Shown one piece after another: positions 1 through 7,562 of a stretch of DNA of 30,899 bases (position 1 is its first letter; each line of letters starts with the position of its first letter). The position numbers were made by a program, and so were the translations under genes. Under the pieces are notes generated by a model that had not been told where the DNA came from, did no database searches, and saw only the letters and a program-made list of their open reading frames with translations. This stretch comes from a virus. Where the stretch lies: IMG/VR virus record IMGVR_UViG_3300031857_000906, positions 1 to 30,899 of that record; one strand, written 5' to 3'.

Positions 1-122
1 TGTATTGTTATGGCTATAACACAAGCCAAAAATAAACTACCAGATGCCACTAAACTAAACCACATACTAAAACATTTACTACAAGTCAGTAAATAAACAA
101 TAAGTGTTTTAATGACCTGTAA
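1..122. repeat. Terminal direct repeat, copy 1 (circular overlap)
   Basis: These 122 bases are identical to positions 30778-30899. The repeat lies inside a reading frame that continues across the junction, so it is best read as assembly overlap of a circular or circularly permuted molecule rather than two real copies. A genuine short terminal repeat on linear phage DNA cannot be excluded from sequence alone. Confidence 0.95.
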
Positions 123-230
123 TGGTTTATTTTTAGTTGTGATAATAGTGTCTATCAACTCACCAATAAAGTTTGCTAAATCACTTAAGACATAGCAAAT
201 AATCAATAGTTTTAATCCTAATACAATCAT
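1..230 (-). CDS. Small membrane protein, 5' part of a gene spanning the circular junction
   Basis: ATG at 230-228 overlaps the stop of the sigma-like gene (ATGA). The frame runs to position 1 and, with the circle closed, continues from 30777 to a TAA at 30731-30729. This gives 92 residues. Hydrophobic stretches lie at about residues 5-21, 38-50 and 57-78; the last is the clearest membrane helix, followed by a charged tail (residues 79-92). The function is not recognised. A small phage membrane protein could be a holin or a superinfection/anti-defence factor, but nothing in the sequence decides this. It is translationally coupled to its upstream neighbour and followed after 7 bases by the next start, so it belongs to the early/middle operon. 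Confidence 0.75.
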   Translation of the reverse strand, partial: MIVLGLKLLIICYVLSDLANFIGELIDTIITTKNKPLQVIKTLIVYLLTCSKCFSMWFSLVASGSLFLACVIAITI

Positions 231-856
231 ATTTTCCTTAACCATTTTTTTATCTTCTCTATACTTCTTTGATGTGATATAGCAATAGTGTTTCTACTTA
301 TTCCTATTTTCTTTTCACCATCTAAAGGTGTTATAGTAAGTTTCTTTTCAATCTTTCTATAAGATGACATTTCTTTTTGACAAGAGGCATCTCTTAAATC
401 ACCTAACCATCTATCATACCTATCCCATTTGTAATAGAGTTTAAATAGTTCTCTATCAACAAGGTCAAGTTTATTATCAACAATCCATTTAATCTTCTCT
501 AATAACTCTATGTTTTCAAAGTCTATTTCTGTTTGTTCTAAATCTATATCTTCACCACATATCTCATCAATCACTATAAAATCACCTGACATTTCTTTTC
601 TCCACTTCTTAAAGAAAGGACTTGTTCCACTATGGTATTGTTTTTTAAGTATATTTACACACATATAAATAAGATAGTTATTATTGTGTGCTCCCTTTAT
701 TCTCGTTTCACTCATCTCAACTAAAATTAAAAACAACTCGGCTTTTAAATCATCTCTAAGTAATCTACCATTTGGTGAATTAGTTATCTTCCAAATGATT
801 TCGTCTAATAGAGGATTAGTGTATAAGTCAGTGAGTATTTCATTTTTGCTCTGCAC
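227..856 (-). CDS. Sigma-factor-like protein (phage-encoded)
   Basis: A 209-residue protein starting at GTG 856 (no upstream ATG fits; it overlaps the previous gene by 17 bases). The N-terminal half (residues about 19-90) resembles sigma region 2 as seen in Bacteroidota phages: an acidic-helical segment LRDDLKAELFLILVE followed by a basic stretch YLIYMCVNILKKQ and SPFFKKWRK. The C-terminal half (about 116-205) resembles region 4: a helix with RELFKLYY, then EKKIGISRNTIAISHQ as helix-turn-helix and a basic C-terminus. Its role would be to direct host RNA polymerase to phage promoters. It lies at the end of the early/middle operon, just before the late genes that carry the repeated promoter-like element. 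The fold assignment is by eye, and region 2 is the weaker match. Another HTH regulator is the main alternative. Confidence 0.62.
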   Translation of the reverse strand: MQSKNEILTDLYTNPLLDEIIWKITNSPNGRLLRDDLKAELFLILVEMSETRIKGAHNNNYLIYMCVNILKKQYHSGTSPFFKKWRKEMSGDFIVIDEICGEDIDLEQTEIDFENIELLEKIKWIVDNKLDLVDRELFKLYYKWDRYDRWLGDLRDASCQKEMSSYRKIEKKLTITPLDGEKKIGISRNTIAISHQRSIEKIKKWLRKI

Positions 857-1256
857 TGGCGTTTTTTAATTTTATATTGAATGCATTAAACCACATATCT
901 CTAAACTTTAATAAGTTAGAGGCACATTCATAATCAGTAATCCTTTCAGCTATCTTTATCAACTCATCAAATAATTCTACAATAACACTATAGACATTTC
1001 TTAAAACACCACCATCATTTGCTAAATCATTTAGATAAAATATATCTTGTCTTAACATAACCCAAGTCACATCTAATTCTCTTTGCTTAAAAAATCTACC
1101 TCTACTCAGTTTCTTTAATTGTCCAAATATAATTTCTATTTGTGTAAATAATCTAACTTGTATCTCTGTGTCGTGCTCTAATTCATCCATAGCATAAACA
1201 TCAAATGCTAAAGCACCTACAATGTCATCCCACTCTTTTTCATAACTTTTATTCAT
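840..1256 (-). CDS. Unknown helical protein next to terminase
   Basis: A 138-residue protein, ATG at 1256 overlapping the TerL stop (ATGA), so it is probably translated by coupling to terminase. It is predicted almost wholly alpha-helical, with many charged and aromatic residues and no cysteine cluster or membrane segment. I do not recognise a family. The position between TerL and the sigma-like gene suggests packaging or regulation, but that is only context. Confidence 0.7.
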   Translation of the reverse strand: MNKSYEKEWDDIVGALAFDVYAMDELEHDTEIQVRLFTQIEIIFGQLKKLSRGRFFKQRELDVTWVMLRQDIFYLNDLANDGGVLRNVYSVIVELFDELIKIAERITDYECASNLLKFRDMWFNAFNIKLKNASAEQK

Positions 1257-2455
1257 AATCTAAAAGGTAATTTTTTATCTCCACCTATAACAAACGGAGT
1301 TTTATTCACATTCCTTTTTCCTAATTTCATCATAAACAGATAACGAGTAGCATCTATTGCGTGATTAAACGCATCTATTGGTTTATTTGTTTTCATACCA
1401 GTTGTGTCTTTAATCCATTGATAGTTCTGTAATTCTTCAATTAGATTTGCACTTCTACTCGTTACTTTAAATGTGTATTCTTGCATAATAGATATACCCC
1501 ATACAATACTATCAGGTCCTTTTGTAACAGGAGCTATTCTCCAACCATAATTCTTTAATTCTCTAATTGACTTTTGGTCTGAGTTATCAGCCCATATCTC
1601 AGTAGATTTACTTATACCTAAATCGTTAAACATACTATTGATATAACTATTTAACATACCAGTCTGATAGAATAACTCATCTAAATAATAAACACCATCA
1701 GCTCTCCATACAGCAATAGCAGCAGTTGGGTCATTAGTAAAACCAAAGTCAAGTCCAATACCGATTAGTTCTGCTTCTTCAGGTATATAATCTATTCCAG
1801 ACCAATTATCAAATATAACTCCTTCTAATGAACCTACTTCACCATCAATATAAACCTTACACCAATTAGCCCAGTATTCACTTGTTAATGATTTCTGTCT
1901 GTTGATTTCAAATTGTTCTATTGTTGATTGTGATAAGGCTTCGTTATCTGTGTAACGGAGAATAATCTTTTCGGCATCAGGTTCGTGTGAGACTTCTGTT
2001 ATTGCCCAAAATTGTCTGTCTGGATTATAATCTAAATAAATTTCTTTGTGTGTTCTAATAGACAATTGTTGATAAGCTTCATAAGAGACATGGTTACACT
2101 CATTAATATAAAGTATATCTCTACGAGCTCCTTTTAGTTTATCAGGTGCATCAGCTGAGAAAAACTCTATATAACTACCATTAGCAAAGTTGTAGGTTAA
2201 ACTTGTTTTGTTAAAATGGTCTTCATAGTATCTACCAGTTGATTTCATTATATTAACAAAGTCTCTAATTGCACCTCTACGAAGATGTGGCATACTTTCA
2301 GAAACAACAGAGACAGATAGATTTGCTTCTCTGGCACATTTATCTATAAGTATTGTTAGAATAGCATAAGTCTTACCAGATGATGAACCACCTTGTATTA
2401 TCTTTTTTCGTTTTTCTATTCTTCTTATTTTGTCTATCGCAGTGGTGTAAATCAA
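1253..2455 (-). CDS. terL: Terminase large subunit (DNA packaging ATPase/nuclease)
   Basis: A 400-residue protein that powers DNA translocation into the prohead and cuts the concatemer. The ATPase domain has a Walker A GGSSSGKT at residues 22-29 and a Walker B-like strand ILYINE at 114-119, with E119 the likely catalytic glutamate. The RNase-H-fold nuclease has acidic residues D236 (in LDFGFTNDPTA), D290 (IWADNS) and D368 (HAIDATRY). It resembles PBSX-type large terminases and is near normal length. The start is TTG at 2455, two bases after the TerS stop. No in-frame ATG occurs before the Walker A motif and a stop lies four codons upstream, so a TTG start coupled to TerS translation is the best reading. 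Confidence 0.93.
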   Translation of the reverse strand: MIYTTAIDKIRRIEKRKKIIQGGSSSGKTYAILTILIDKCAREANLSVSVVSESMPHLRRGAIRDFVNIMKSTGRYYEDHFNKTSLTYNFANGSYIEFFSADAPDKLKGARRDILYINECNHVSYEAYQQLSIRTHKEIYLDYNPDRQFWAITEVSHEPDAEKIILRYTDNEALSQSTIEQFEINRQKSLTSEYWANWCKVYIDGEVGSLEGVIFDNWSGIDYIPEEAELIGIGLDFGFTNDPTAAIAVWRADGVYYLDELFYQTGMLNSYINSMFNDLGISKSTEIWADNSDQKSIRELKNYGWRIAPVTKGPDSIVWGISIMQEYTFKVTSRSANLIEELQNYQWIKDTTGMKTNKPIDAFNHAIDATRYLFMMKLGKRNVNKTPFVIGGDKKLPFRL

Positions 2456-2457
2456 GG

Positions 2458-2823
2458 TTAGTCTTCATTTTTTTCATCCTCATCTCTTTTTAGAGGTAGG
2501 AGTAGTGGTTGTTCTACCTTAACATTAGCGTTTATATTTAACTCTTCTGTGTATCCTCTTTTTCTCGCTTTATATCTCATATAAAAGAATATACTCTTTT
2601 CGCTTCCAGACCTTATATTCCTAAATAATTGACTTTCAACATAATCTAATGTTACTTCATCTATCTCATCAACTTTCTTCTTAAAGTCTTCATCTTCTTT
2701 ATACCATCTATAAAAAGTATCACGACTAATACCAGCATCTTTACAAGCTGGTGACACAATACCTAAATGGTTTTCAAGTGCTTGAAGAACTACTTCTTTT
2801 AAGTTTTCTTTTAGTGGTTTCAT
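2458..2823 (-). CDS. terS: Terminase small subunit
   Basis: A 121-residue protein. The N-terminal 45 residues form a helix-turn-helix (SPACKDAGISRDTFYRWYKE), which would bind the packaging site. The middle is helical and suits oligomerisation, with FYMRYKARKRGYTEE at the end of that region as in many phage small terminases. The C-terminus is acidic. It starts at ATG 2823, overlapping the previous stop (ATGA), and lies immediately upstream of the large subunit, which is the usual arrangement. Confidence 0.85.
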   Translation of the reverse strand: MKPLKENLKEVVLQALENHLGIVSPACKDAGISRDTFYRWYKEDEDFKKKVDEIDEVTLDYVESQLFRNIRSGSEKSIFFYMRYKARKRGYTEELNINANVKVEQPLLLPLKRDEDEKNED

Positions 2824-3053
2824 ATTACATATTTTTTATTGACTATCTCTGACGATATAGCTAATTTAACTTTTTGATAATCTTCTGGTGTAAAAAAGTG
2901 TAACTCCTCACCAAGAACTATCGGCATCGTTCTGCCTTCTTCTACTGCTTTATTCCAATTATCAACTGGAACTATAAATGTATCATCACCAATTTGTATA
3001 TTAACTACTGCAACAATCTCATCTATTACTTCTTCTTTCTTTTTCTTTTTCAT
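2820..3053 (-). CDS. Unknown small protein upstream of terminase
   Basis: A 77-residue protein with a lysine-rich N-terminus (five Lys in a row after Met) and a mixed alpha/beta body. ATG at 3053; its stop overlaps the TerS start, so the two are coupled. I recognise no family. A weak match to the late-promoter motif sits immediately before the start and is discussed among the rejected items. Confidence 0.65.
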   Translation of the reverse strand: MKKKKKEEVIDEIVAVVNIQIGDDTFIVPVDNWNKAVEEGRTMPIVLGEELHFFTPEDYQKVKLAISSEIVNKKYVI

Positions 3054-3074
3054 ACTATTATATATATTTTTTTG

Positions 3075-4151
3075 TCAATTGTCAGTAGTGTCTTTTGGAC
3101 AACTGGTAGTAGTGTCATTTTGTCTTTCCAACTTCCATATGTAGTTACCAACAGTTATTCTATTTCCTCTATAACATCTCATTATATCTTCTTCACATAA
3201 ACCAGTCTCTTTACCAGCAGCTGAACGATTTGGATATGATTTAATAAATTGACCATCTAATGTATATTGATTAACAACCCAATTCTCATCTAATATACCA
3301 TTCAACCTTTTTTTAGCAAAATCATTATAGGTTTCATTTAATTCATAACCAATATAATCTCTGTTGAATTCTTTACATGCTAATCCAGTTGTTGCTATAC
3401 CACTAAACGGGTCAAGAACAACATCACCTTCATCTGTTAAGTAGTTTATAAAGTAAAGTGGTAATTCTTTATGAAATGGTGCTGGATGTTTGATTAAATT
3501 GTCTCTTGCTGAACCAGCAGTTGGAAATCTAAATACATTATCAGGTCTAACCTTTTCTGGTATCTCTTGCTCAACATAAATATATTTAGATTGACCATCA
3601 ACCATTTTTCTTCGTGGGTATAGTGTTTTGTTTTTTACACGCTTTCCACTAACTATTTCACCTTGGTCAGTTACATCATACTTCATTCTTTCTTTTGTAG
3701 AGTTTGTTGCTTCTTCTAAAACTCTATCCATATAAAACTTCATTTGTTTAGCATCTTTACAAAAGTGAAATATAAATTCAGTATTGTTTCTAAATCTTTT
3801 AGCACCACCATTTGGTATTCCGTTCTTTTTATGCCAAATATAAGTATCATATAACTTTAATGGTGTTTCCTTATCATTACGACTAATCAATTCATAAATA
3901 TAAGTGCTTCTATAACCACCTTCGCATTTATCGTTTATATTTAAGATAAATGAGCCTGATGGTTTTAAAACACGATGTATCTCTCTAAATAATGGCAGTA
4001 TCCAATCACAATAATCACCTGGTTTTTTTGTTGAAACATTTTTACCATAATTTACAATGTCTGAGTAAGGTGGTGATGTTATAACTAAATCAACTGAATT
4101 ATCTGGTTGGTTTTTAATGAGCTCAAAGCAATCTCCTAATAATAATTTCAT
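3075..4151 (-). CDS. Site-specific DNA methyltransferase with C-terminal NUMOD1-like domain
   Basis: A 358-residue protein. The catalytic motif TSPPY is at residues 25-29 and the S-adenosylmethionine-binding motif DPFSGIATTG at 247-256. The catalytic motif comes first, which is the class-beta order. SPPY is usual for N4-cytosine enzymes, though N6-adenine activity cannot be excluded. The region KHPAPFHKELPLYFI before the SAM motif is typical of the family. Residues about 291-341 (NQYTLDGQFIKSYPNRSAA ... GNYIWKL) look like a NUMOD1 domain, a DNA-binding module usually found on homing endonucleases. No cognate restriction enzyme is adjacent, so it is probably an orphan enzyme protecting phage DNA. 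Its ATG is coupled to the preceding gene (4 bases overlap). Confidence 0.9.
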   Translation of the reverse strand: MKLLLGDCFELIKNQPDNSVDLVITSPPYSDIVNYGKNVSTKKPGDYCDWILPLFREIHRVLKPSGSFILNINDKCEGGYRSTYIYELISRNDKETPLKLYDTYIWHKKNGIPNGGAKRFRNNTEFIFHFCKDAKQMKFYMDRVLEEATNSTKERMKYDVTDQGEIVSGKRVKNKTLYPRRKMVDGQSKYIYVEQEIPEKVRPDNVFRFPTAGSARDNLIKHPAPFHKELPLYFINYLTDEGDVVLDPFSGIATTGLACKEFNRDYIGYELNETYNDFAKKRLNGILDENWVVNQYTLDGQFIKSYPNRSAAGKETGLCEEDIMRCYRGNRITVGNYIWKLERQNDTTTSCPKDTTDN

Positions 4152-4405
4152 ATTCCTAAACTATCTAATTTTATTTGCCTAAGCAATAAGGTATAATCAA
4201 AGTCATCTCTAACCAAATTACAATAAACACAGAAATCAGCGTCATCAAATTCTTCACTTGCATGTTCATCAAGTGGTAAGTAACTAATAACCTCATATTC
4301 GTAATTTTCAAAATAAAATCTTGAACCAGTTCCAATTAAAAATGGAAAGGCTGTGTCTGTAAAAGGTGGTTGATATGGATTTTCTAATAAGTATAGCCAA
4401 TTCAT
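4148..4405 (-). CDS. Unknown small acidic protein
   Basis: An 85-residue acidic protein, ATG at 4405 behind TTAGGATT, a leader shared with its neighbours. It has several aromatics and two cysteines two residues apart (CVYC), which could bind metal with a partner but are not a finger on their own. It overlaps both the gene before it and the methyltransferase by 4 bases, showing tight coupling. No family recognised. Confidence 0.65.
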   Translation of the reverse strand: MNWLYLLENPYQPPFTDTAFPFLIGTGSRFYFENYEYEVISYLPLDEHASEEFDDADFCVYCNLVRDDFDYTLLLRQIKLDSLGI

Positions 4406-4617
4406 AATCCTAATTCTATTAATTTTTTATTTCTCTCGTTTCTAAGAATAATCTTTTCAATCTTTTTAGATGTGTATTCCATAACTTCCTTACCAAATAT
4501 AACAAACTCTTTATCTCTAATTGTTAATAAGTATCTTGGTGTTTTTCCTGTTGGTGCTAACATTTCAACTTGGTATGAATAACCACCTTCTTTAATAAAT
4601 CTTTCTAATCTGTTCAT
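4402..4617 (-). CDS. Unknown small basic protein
   Basis: A 71-residue protein, ATG at 4617 with AAGGATT directly before it. It appears to be beta-rich in the first half and a basic helix in the second (KKIEKIILRNERNKKLIEL). Family unknown. It is part of the cassette of small genes before the methyltransferase. Confidence 0.65.
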   Translation of the reverse strand: MNRLERFIKEGGYSYQVEMLAPTGKTPRYLLTIRDKEFVIFGKEVMEYTSKKIEKIILRNERNKKLIELGL

Positions 4618-4636
4618 AATCCTTTTTTATTTTTGT

Positions 4637-5179
4637 TTATCTTAACTTACCTTTCATTTCTAAATGGTCTCTTTCATCAGCATACCATCTTGCTATTTTG
4701 TGAAACATGGTTATAACACTTTTTTCCATATCCATGTTATAGTTTGATAGATGAGGTAGGTTTAATTGTGTTGGAAACACTCTATCATACATATCAATCA
4801 GTCTCCAAACATCTACACCATCGCAATAATAGTGTTTAGCTTTCATGTAATAAACAAACTTCTTTACATCCTGATACAATTCCTTTTTATCTTCTTTTCT
4901 TTTAGTTGATTTATACATTTCTTTTTTACAATCTCTACATCTACTAACATTACCACCATTACATTTATGAAACTCTTGGTCTCTGTTTTTCCATTTACCA
5001 CAAAGATTACACTTTCTCATATCACCATTATCTTGTGTGGCTTTTCTTACTCTTGGTTTTCCTTTACCTCTTCTATAAGCTGAATACTTTGCAGAGCACA
5101 TTTTTGAGCATGTTGTTTTATCCACTCTTGTTGCTGTAAATGTTTCTTCACACCAATTGCATTCTCTAACCTCTTCCAT
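4637..5179 (-). CDS. Zinc-cluster protein, HNH-associated type
   Basis: A 180-residue protein with two cysteine clusters. The first is CNWC ... CSKMC (residues about 7-28); the second is CNLCGKWK ... CRDCKK (about 57-85). Paired CxxC clusters of this kind occur in phage proteins related to HNH endonucleases and recombination-endonuclease-like zinc ribbons, but I see no HNH histidine signature, so nuclease activity is not supported. The C-terminal half is helical with many aromatics. It overlaps the preceding gene by 14 bases. A DNA-binding role is the cautious reading. Confidence 0.7.
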   Translation of the reverse strand: MEEVRECNWCEETFTATRVDKTTCSKMCSAKYSAYRRGKGKPRVRKATQDNGDMRKCNLCGKWKNRDQEFHKCNGGNVSRCRDCKKEMYKSTKRKEDKKELYQDVKKFVYYMKAKHYYCDGVDVWRLIDMYDRVFPTQLNLPHLSNYNMDMEKSVITMFHKIARWYADERDHLEMKGKLR

Positions 5180-5432
5180 CTAATACGCTTTCTATGATTT
5201 TATGTCTTTTGACTTTAAGGACTTCAGCATCTATTGCATCTATACACTCATCCCATCTTTGAATTATCTTTCCTTCTTTAAGGATATAATTCTCATCACC
5301 TATTCTAATATAGAATATGTTTTGCTTGTTTATATTAGAGGTTTCTCTCCAATAGTGATATACTGATTTACCACGCTTTGTGATAACTAATCTTTTGATT
5401 TCTAAATCTGTTTGGATGTCAAAGTTAGCCAT
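5166..5432 (-). CDS. Unknown small protein
   Basis: An 88-residue protein if it starts at ATG 5432, which has GGAGACTGG before it. A GTG at 5453 would add 7 residues. It appears alpha/beta, basic in the first half, with no recognised motif. The 40 bases upstream are very AT-rich (5454-5500). It overlaps the zinc-cluster gene and is clearly in the same operon. Confidence 0.6.
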   Translation of the reverse strand: MANFDIQTDLEIKRLVITKRGKSVYHYWRETSNINKQNIFYIRIGDENYILKEGKIIQRWDECIDAIDAEVLKVKRHKIIESVLDGRG

Positions 5433-5500
5433 CCAGTCTCCAATTCTTCCCACTTCATAATCTTTATTTTTGTATATATTAAATATATATTATTCCCTTT

Positions 5501-5938
5501 TTACTTTTTTTTGTCCAACTCAGTAAAAAAGTCTTCATCTATCTTTTCAGTTAATTTCTTTTGTTGAACGATATATGCTAAACCATCAGCTGCTGCTTCT
5601 ATAGCCTCTGCTCTCATTCTTAACGATAAAATCATAGCACACATATCTTCTATTTCATAACTAACATAATAACCTTTTGATGTTGATATAATAGGTAAGA
5701 TAGAATTACATCTCATATGGTTAATCATCTTTCTTAATCTTGCTCCATTGATTTTAGGTATATCTATACCTGTCTCTTTAATTCTTTCCACTACTTTGTT
5801 TAATTCATCAGTTAGTTCATCATTAAACTTAGGTTTTGTTTTATTAGTTCTTAGTAGTGCTTTCTCTAAATAAGGTAGTAACAACTTTTCATCGGTTGTT
5901 AATGTTGCTGTGTGTGGTTTGTAGTTTTGTTTTTTCAT
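5501..5938 (-). CDS. Winged-helix-like protein of phage replication/regulation type
   Basis: A 145-residue protein. The central part (residues about 60-95) reads as a winged helix: a helix with KINGARLRKMINHMRCN, then LPIISTSKGYYVSY as the wing, followed by a long helix containing SLRMRAEAIEAAADGL. This pattern occurs in uncharacterised phage proteins carrying a small winged-helix domain. DNA binding is likely; whether it regulates transcription or replication is unknown. ATG at 5938 with an A/T-rich leader and no Shine-Dalgarno. Confidence 0.7.
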   Translation of the reverse strand: MKKQNYKPHTATLTTDEKLLLPYLEKALLRTNKTKPKFNDELTDELNKVVERIKETGIDIPKINGARLRKMINHMRCNSILPIISTSKGYYVSYEIEDMCAMILSLRMRAEAIEAAADGLAYIVQQKKLTEKIDEDFFTELDKKK

Positions 5939-5960
5939 AATAATAATTTATTTTTTTAGC

Positions 5961-6188
5961 TTATAGCTTACTTACGATGTTAATTTTAACACCATCTCTT
6001 AGTTGGTCAAGTTTTCTAAACTCACCTAACCATTTTACATCTTTTCTAAATTCTTGTGGTGATATATCTTTGTAGATATACTTACTTCTAAGGTTGTTTA
6101 GTTCAATTCTCCAAGCAGATTGGTTCCAACCTTTTCCATTTAGATAGTCAATATAGGCTATCACTTTAATCTTCATTTCATCCTTCAT
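5961..6188 (-). CDS. Unknown small protein, first gene of the early operon
   Basis: A 75-residue protein using ATG 6188, which is preceded by ACGGATT, the same GGATT-ATG leader seen at 4617 and 4405. The frame is open back to a TTG at 6251 with other ATGs at 6239 and 6218, but those lack a comparable leader. Basic, helical, family unknown. It is the first gene after the terminator at 6340-6378 and the promoter at 6311-6341. Confidence 0.6.
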   Translation of the reverse strand: MKDEMKIKVIAYIDYLNGKGWNQSAWRIELNNLRSKYIYKDISPQEFRKDVKWLGEFRKLDQLRDGVKINIVSKL

Positions 6189-6310
6189 AATCCGTTTTGT
6201 TTTTTTTAATCTATACATTATATATCTAATTAAAAACATTGTTTTTTCCAAAACCTTCGTTTTTTGTGAAATTTTGAGGGTAGTAAAAAAACTTTTTATT
6301 TTTTTTTAAT

Positions 6311-6341
6311 AAAAGTTATATTAACCACTAATCATAATCAA
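6311..6341 (-). promoter_or_regulatory. Candidate host-type (Bacteroidota) promoter for the early operon
   Basis: On the minus strand TTG (6341-6339) is followed by 20 bases and then TAACTTTT (6318-6311). This fits the known Bacteroidota vegetative pattern TTG-N19~21-TAnnTTTG except for the last base. It sits right after the terminator, as a new transcription unit requires. AT-rich sequence makes chance matches easy, so confidence is moderate. Confidence 0.45.
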
Positions 6342-6378
6342 AAAAGGGGAGACATTTTTTAAGTGTCTCCCCTTTTTT
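6340..6378. terminator. Bidirectional-looking intrinsic terminator
   Basis: A perfect inverted repeat: GGGGAGACA (6346-6354) and TGTCTCCCC (6364-6372) with a 9-base loop, flanked by six A and six T. On the minus strand the stem is followed by a U run, so it would end the polymerase-like gene unit. The A/T flanks make it potentially active in both directions. Confidence 0.9.
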
Positions 6379-6395
6379 GTGAGTAAAAGTAAGAT

Positions 6396-6581
6396 TTAGT
6401 TTAGCAAAAAGGCATATACTAAATCTTTAATCAAAAACCATTTGTTATATTCTAAATCATACTCTTCTAAATCATGTCTTAGTATATCTAATGACATCGG
6501 ATTAGTCCAAGTTTCTTTTTTATATCTATCTTTAATAATGTAGAGAGTATCTACTAATCTTTCTAATTCTTCTGTTTTCAT
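6396..6581 (-). CDS. Unknown small helical protein
   Basis: A 61-residue protein, ATG at 6581, three bases after the stop of the polymerase-like gene. Charged N-terminal helix, hydrophobic C-terminus (KWFLIKDLVYAFLLN). It is the last gene before the terminator at 6340-6378, so it is co-transcribed with the polymerase-like gene. Function unknown. Confidence 0.65.
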   Translation of the reverse strand: MKTEELERLVDTLYIIKDRYKKETWTNPMSLDILRHDLEEYDLEYNKWFLIKDLVYAFLLN

Positions 6582-6584
6582 AAA

Positions 6585-7562
6585 TTATAATTCTTTAAAA
6601 TCAAATTCTATTTGTGGGTATCTATTTTTACAATAACTTAGGACCTTATTAACATCAGTTATCTTAACTAATAAGGCATCGTGTATTGGTAGTGCAAAAT
6701 TAGTTGGTATATTTTCTAATAGGTCGTCAATCCATATCTTTGCCTCATATCTTTGTAAATAAGAAGACGCGTCTTTATAACTTCTTGTCTTTAATGATGC
6801 AATAAAGTTAGATGCTGTTGGGAATAATTGAAAGATACCTGTCTTTGGAACATAACCATCTGAGGAAGACCAATACATAAATAAGTCTTTTGCTTCTTTT
6901 CTTGTTTTTAGATTTAATTTTTCTATTAAGATGTTATAAAAGTCAATTCCATTTTCAAATATATCATAGTAATCCTTATCATAAATACCTTTTTCTTTCA
7001 TAATAAGATACAATAATCGTGGTTGTGAGCATTTAGCATCTATAATACTAAATCCTTTGTCTTTAAGATTAGATTTGTGGTCGTATATAGCTGGGTGATG
7101 AACTCTTCTACCAAATGTATCTCTTGTTATTTTAGGTTCATAACCAAGTGCTATTAGTGATGACTTTATAATTTCATACCATCTTTTACTATTTGGGTTC
7201 TCATTGTCAAAGTCATATTCTATTCCTATTTGTGTATCAATTAAGAATTTATATTTCATACAAAAGCCGAGTGTAGTATTATAGTATTTCTTTTCTACAC
7301 TATTGAATATATCATCTTCTATTGTAGGTCTTGAATAGTATTTGATTATACCATCTTCAATAAACTTATCAATTATTTTATAGTATCTTACATTTATTGA
7401 CTTAAGGTATTCTGATGGCATATCAAACCAGTTTGTGGTTGTATTCCTTCTTTCATTTCTTTCTAATAAAGCAGCCATAATTTTATATCCTGCTTTTCTA
7501 ACATCTTTTCTTTTGAAAGAATTAATGCTGTCAATTGCTTGTTGTGGTATTATTATCTTCAT
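6585..7562 (-). CDS. Winged-helix plus family-A-polymerase-like palm protein (putative replication protein)
   Basis: A 325-residue protein. Residues about 20-75 look like a winged helix (KAGYKIMAALLERN ... RYYKIIDKFIEDGIIKYY), as in replication initiators. The C-terminal half carries, in order, motifs like those of family A DNA polymerases: motif A IIDAKCSQPRLLYLIM with D175, S179 and Q180; motif B TRKEAKDLFMYW with R221, K225 and Y230; and motif C LPIHDALLV with H294-D295. FGRRVHHP at 150-157 also recurs in related phage and plasmid proteins. It lacks a recognisable 3'-5' exonuclease and is far shorter than Pol I or T7 polymerase. No helicase or primase is seen elsewhere, so this is probably the main phage replication protein. 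Polymerase activity is inferred from motifs only. Confidence 0.7.
   Translation of the reverse strand: MKIIIPQQAIDSINSFKRKDVRKAGYKIMAALLERNERRNTTTNWFDMPSEYLKSINVRYYKIIDKFIEDGIIKYYSRPTIEDDIFNSVEKKYYNTTLGFCMKYKFLIDTQIGIEYDFDNENPNSKRWYEIIKSSLIALGYEPKITRDTFGRRVHHPAIYDHKSNLKDKGFSIIDAKCSQPRLLYLIMKEKGIYDKDYYDIFENGIDFYNILIEKLNLKTRKEAKDLFMYWSSSDGYVPKTGIFQLFPTASNFIASLKTRSYKDASSYLQRYEAKIWIDDLLENIPTNFALPIHDALLVKITDVNKVLSYCKNRYPQIEFDFKEL

Noticed and set aside
3055-3086. Seventh copy of the late element before the gene at 3053 (GACA, 13 bases, TATATATAATAG)
   Set aside because: Spacing fits, but the second block matches only partly and ends one base before the start codon, leaving no room for a transcription start upstream of the gene. 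Possibly a chance match in AT-rich DNA.
5961-6251. Longer start (TTG 6251 or ATG 6239) for the first early gene
   Set aside because: These starts lack the GGATT leader found before ATG 6188 and before two sister genes.
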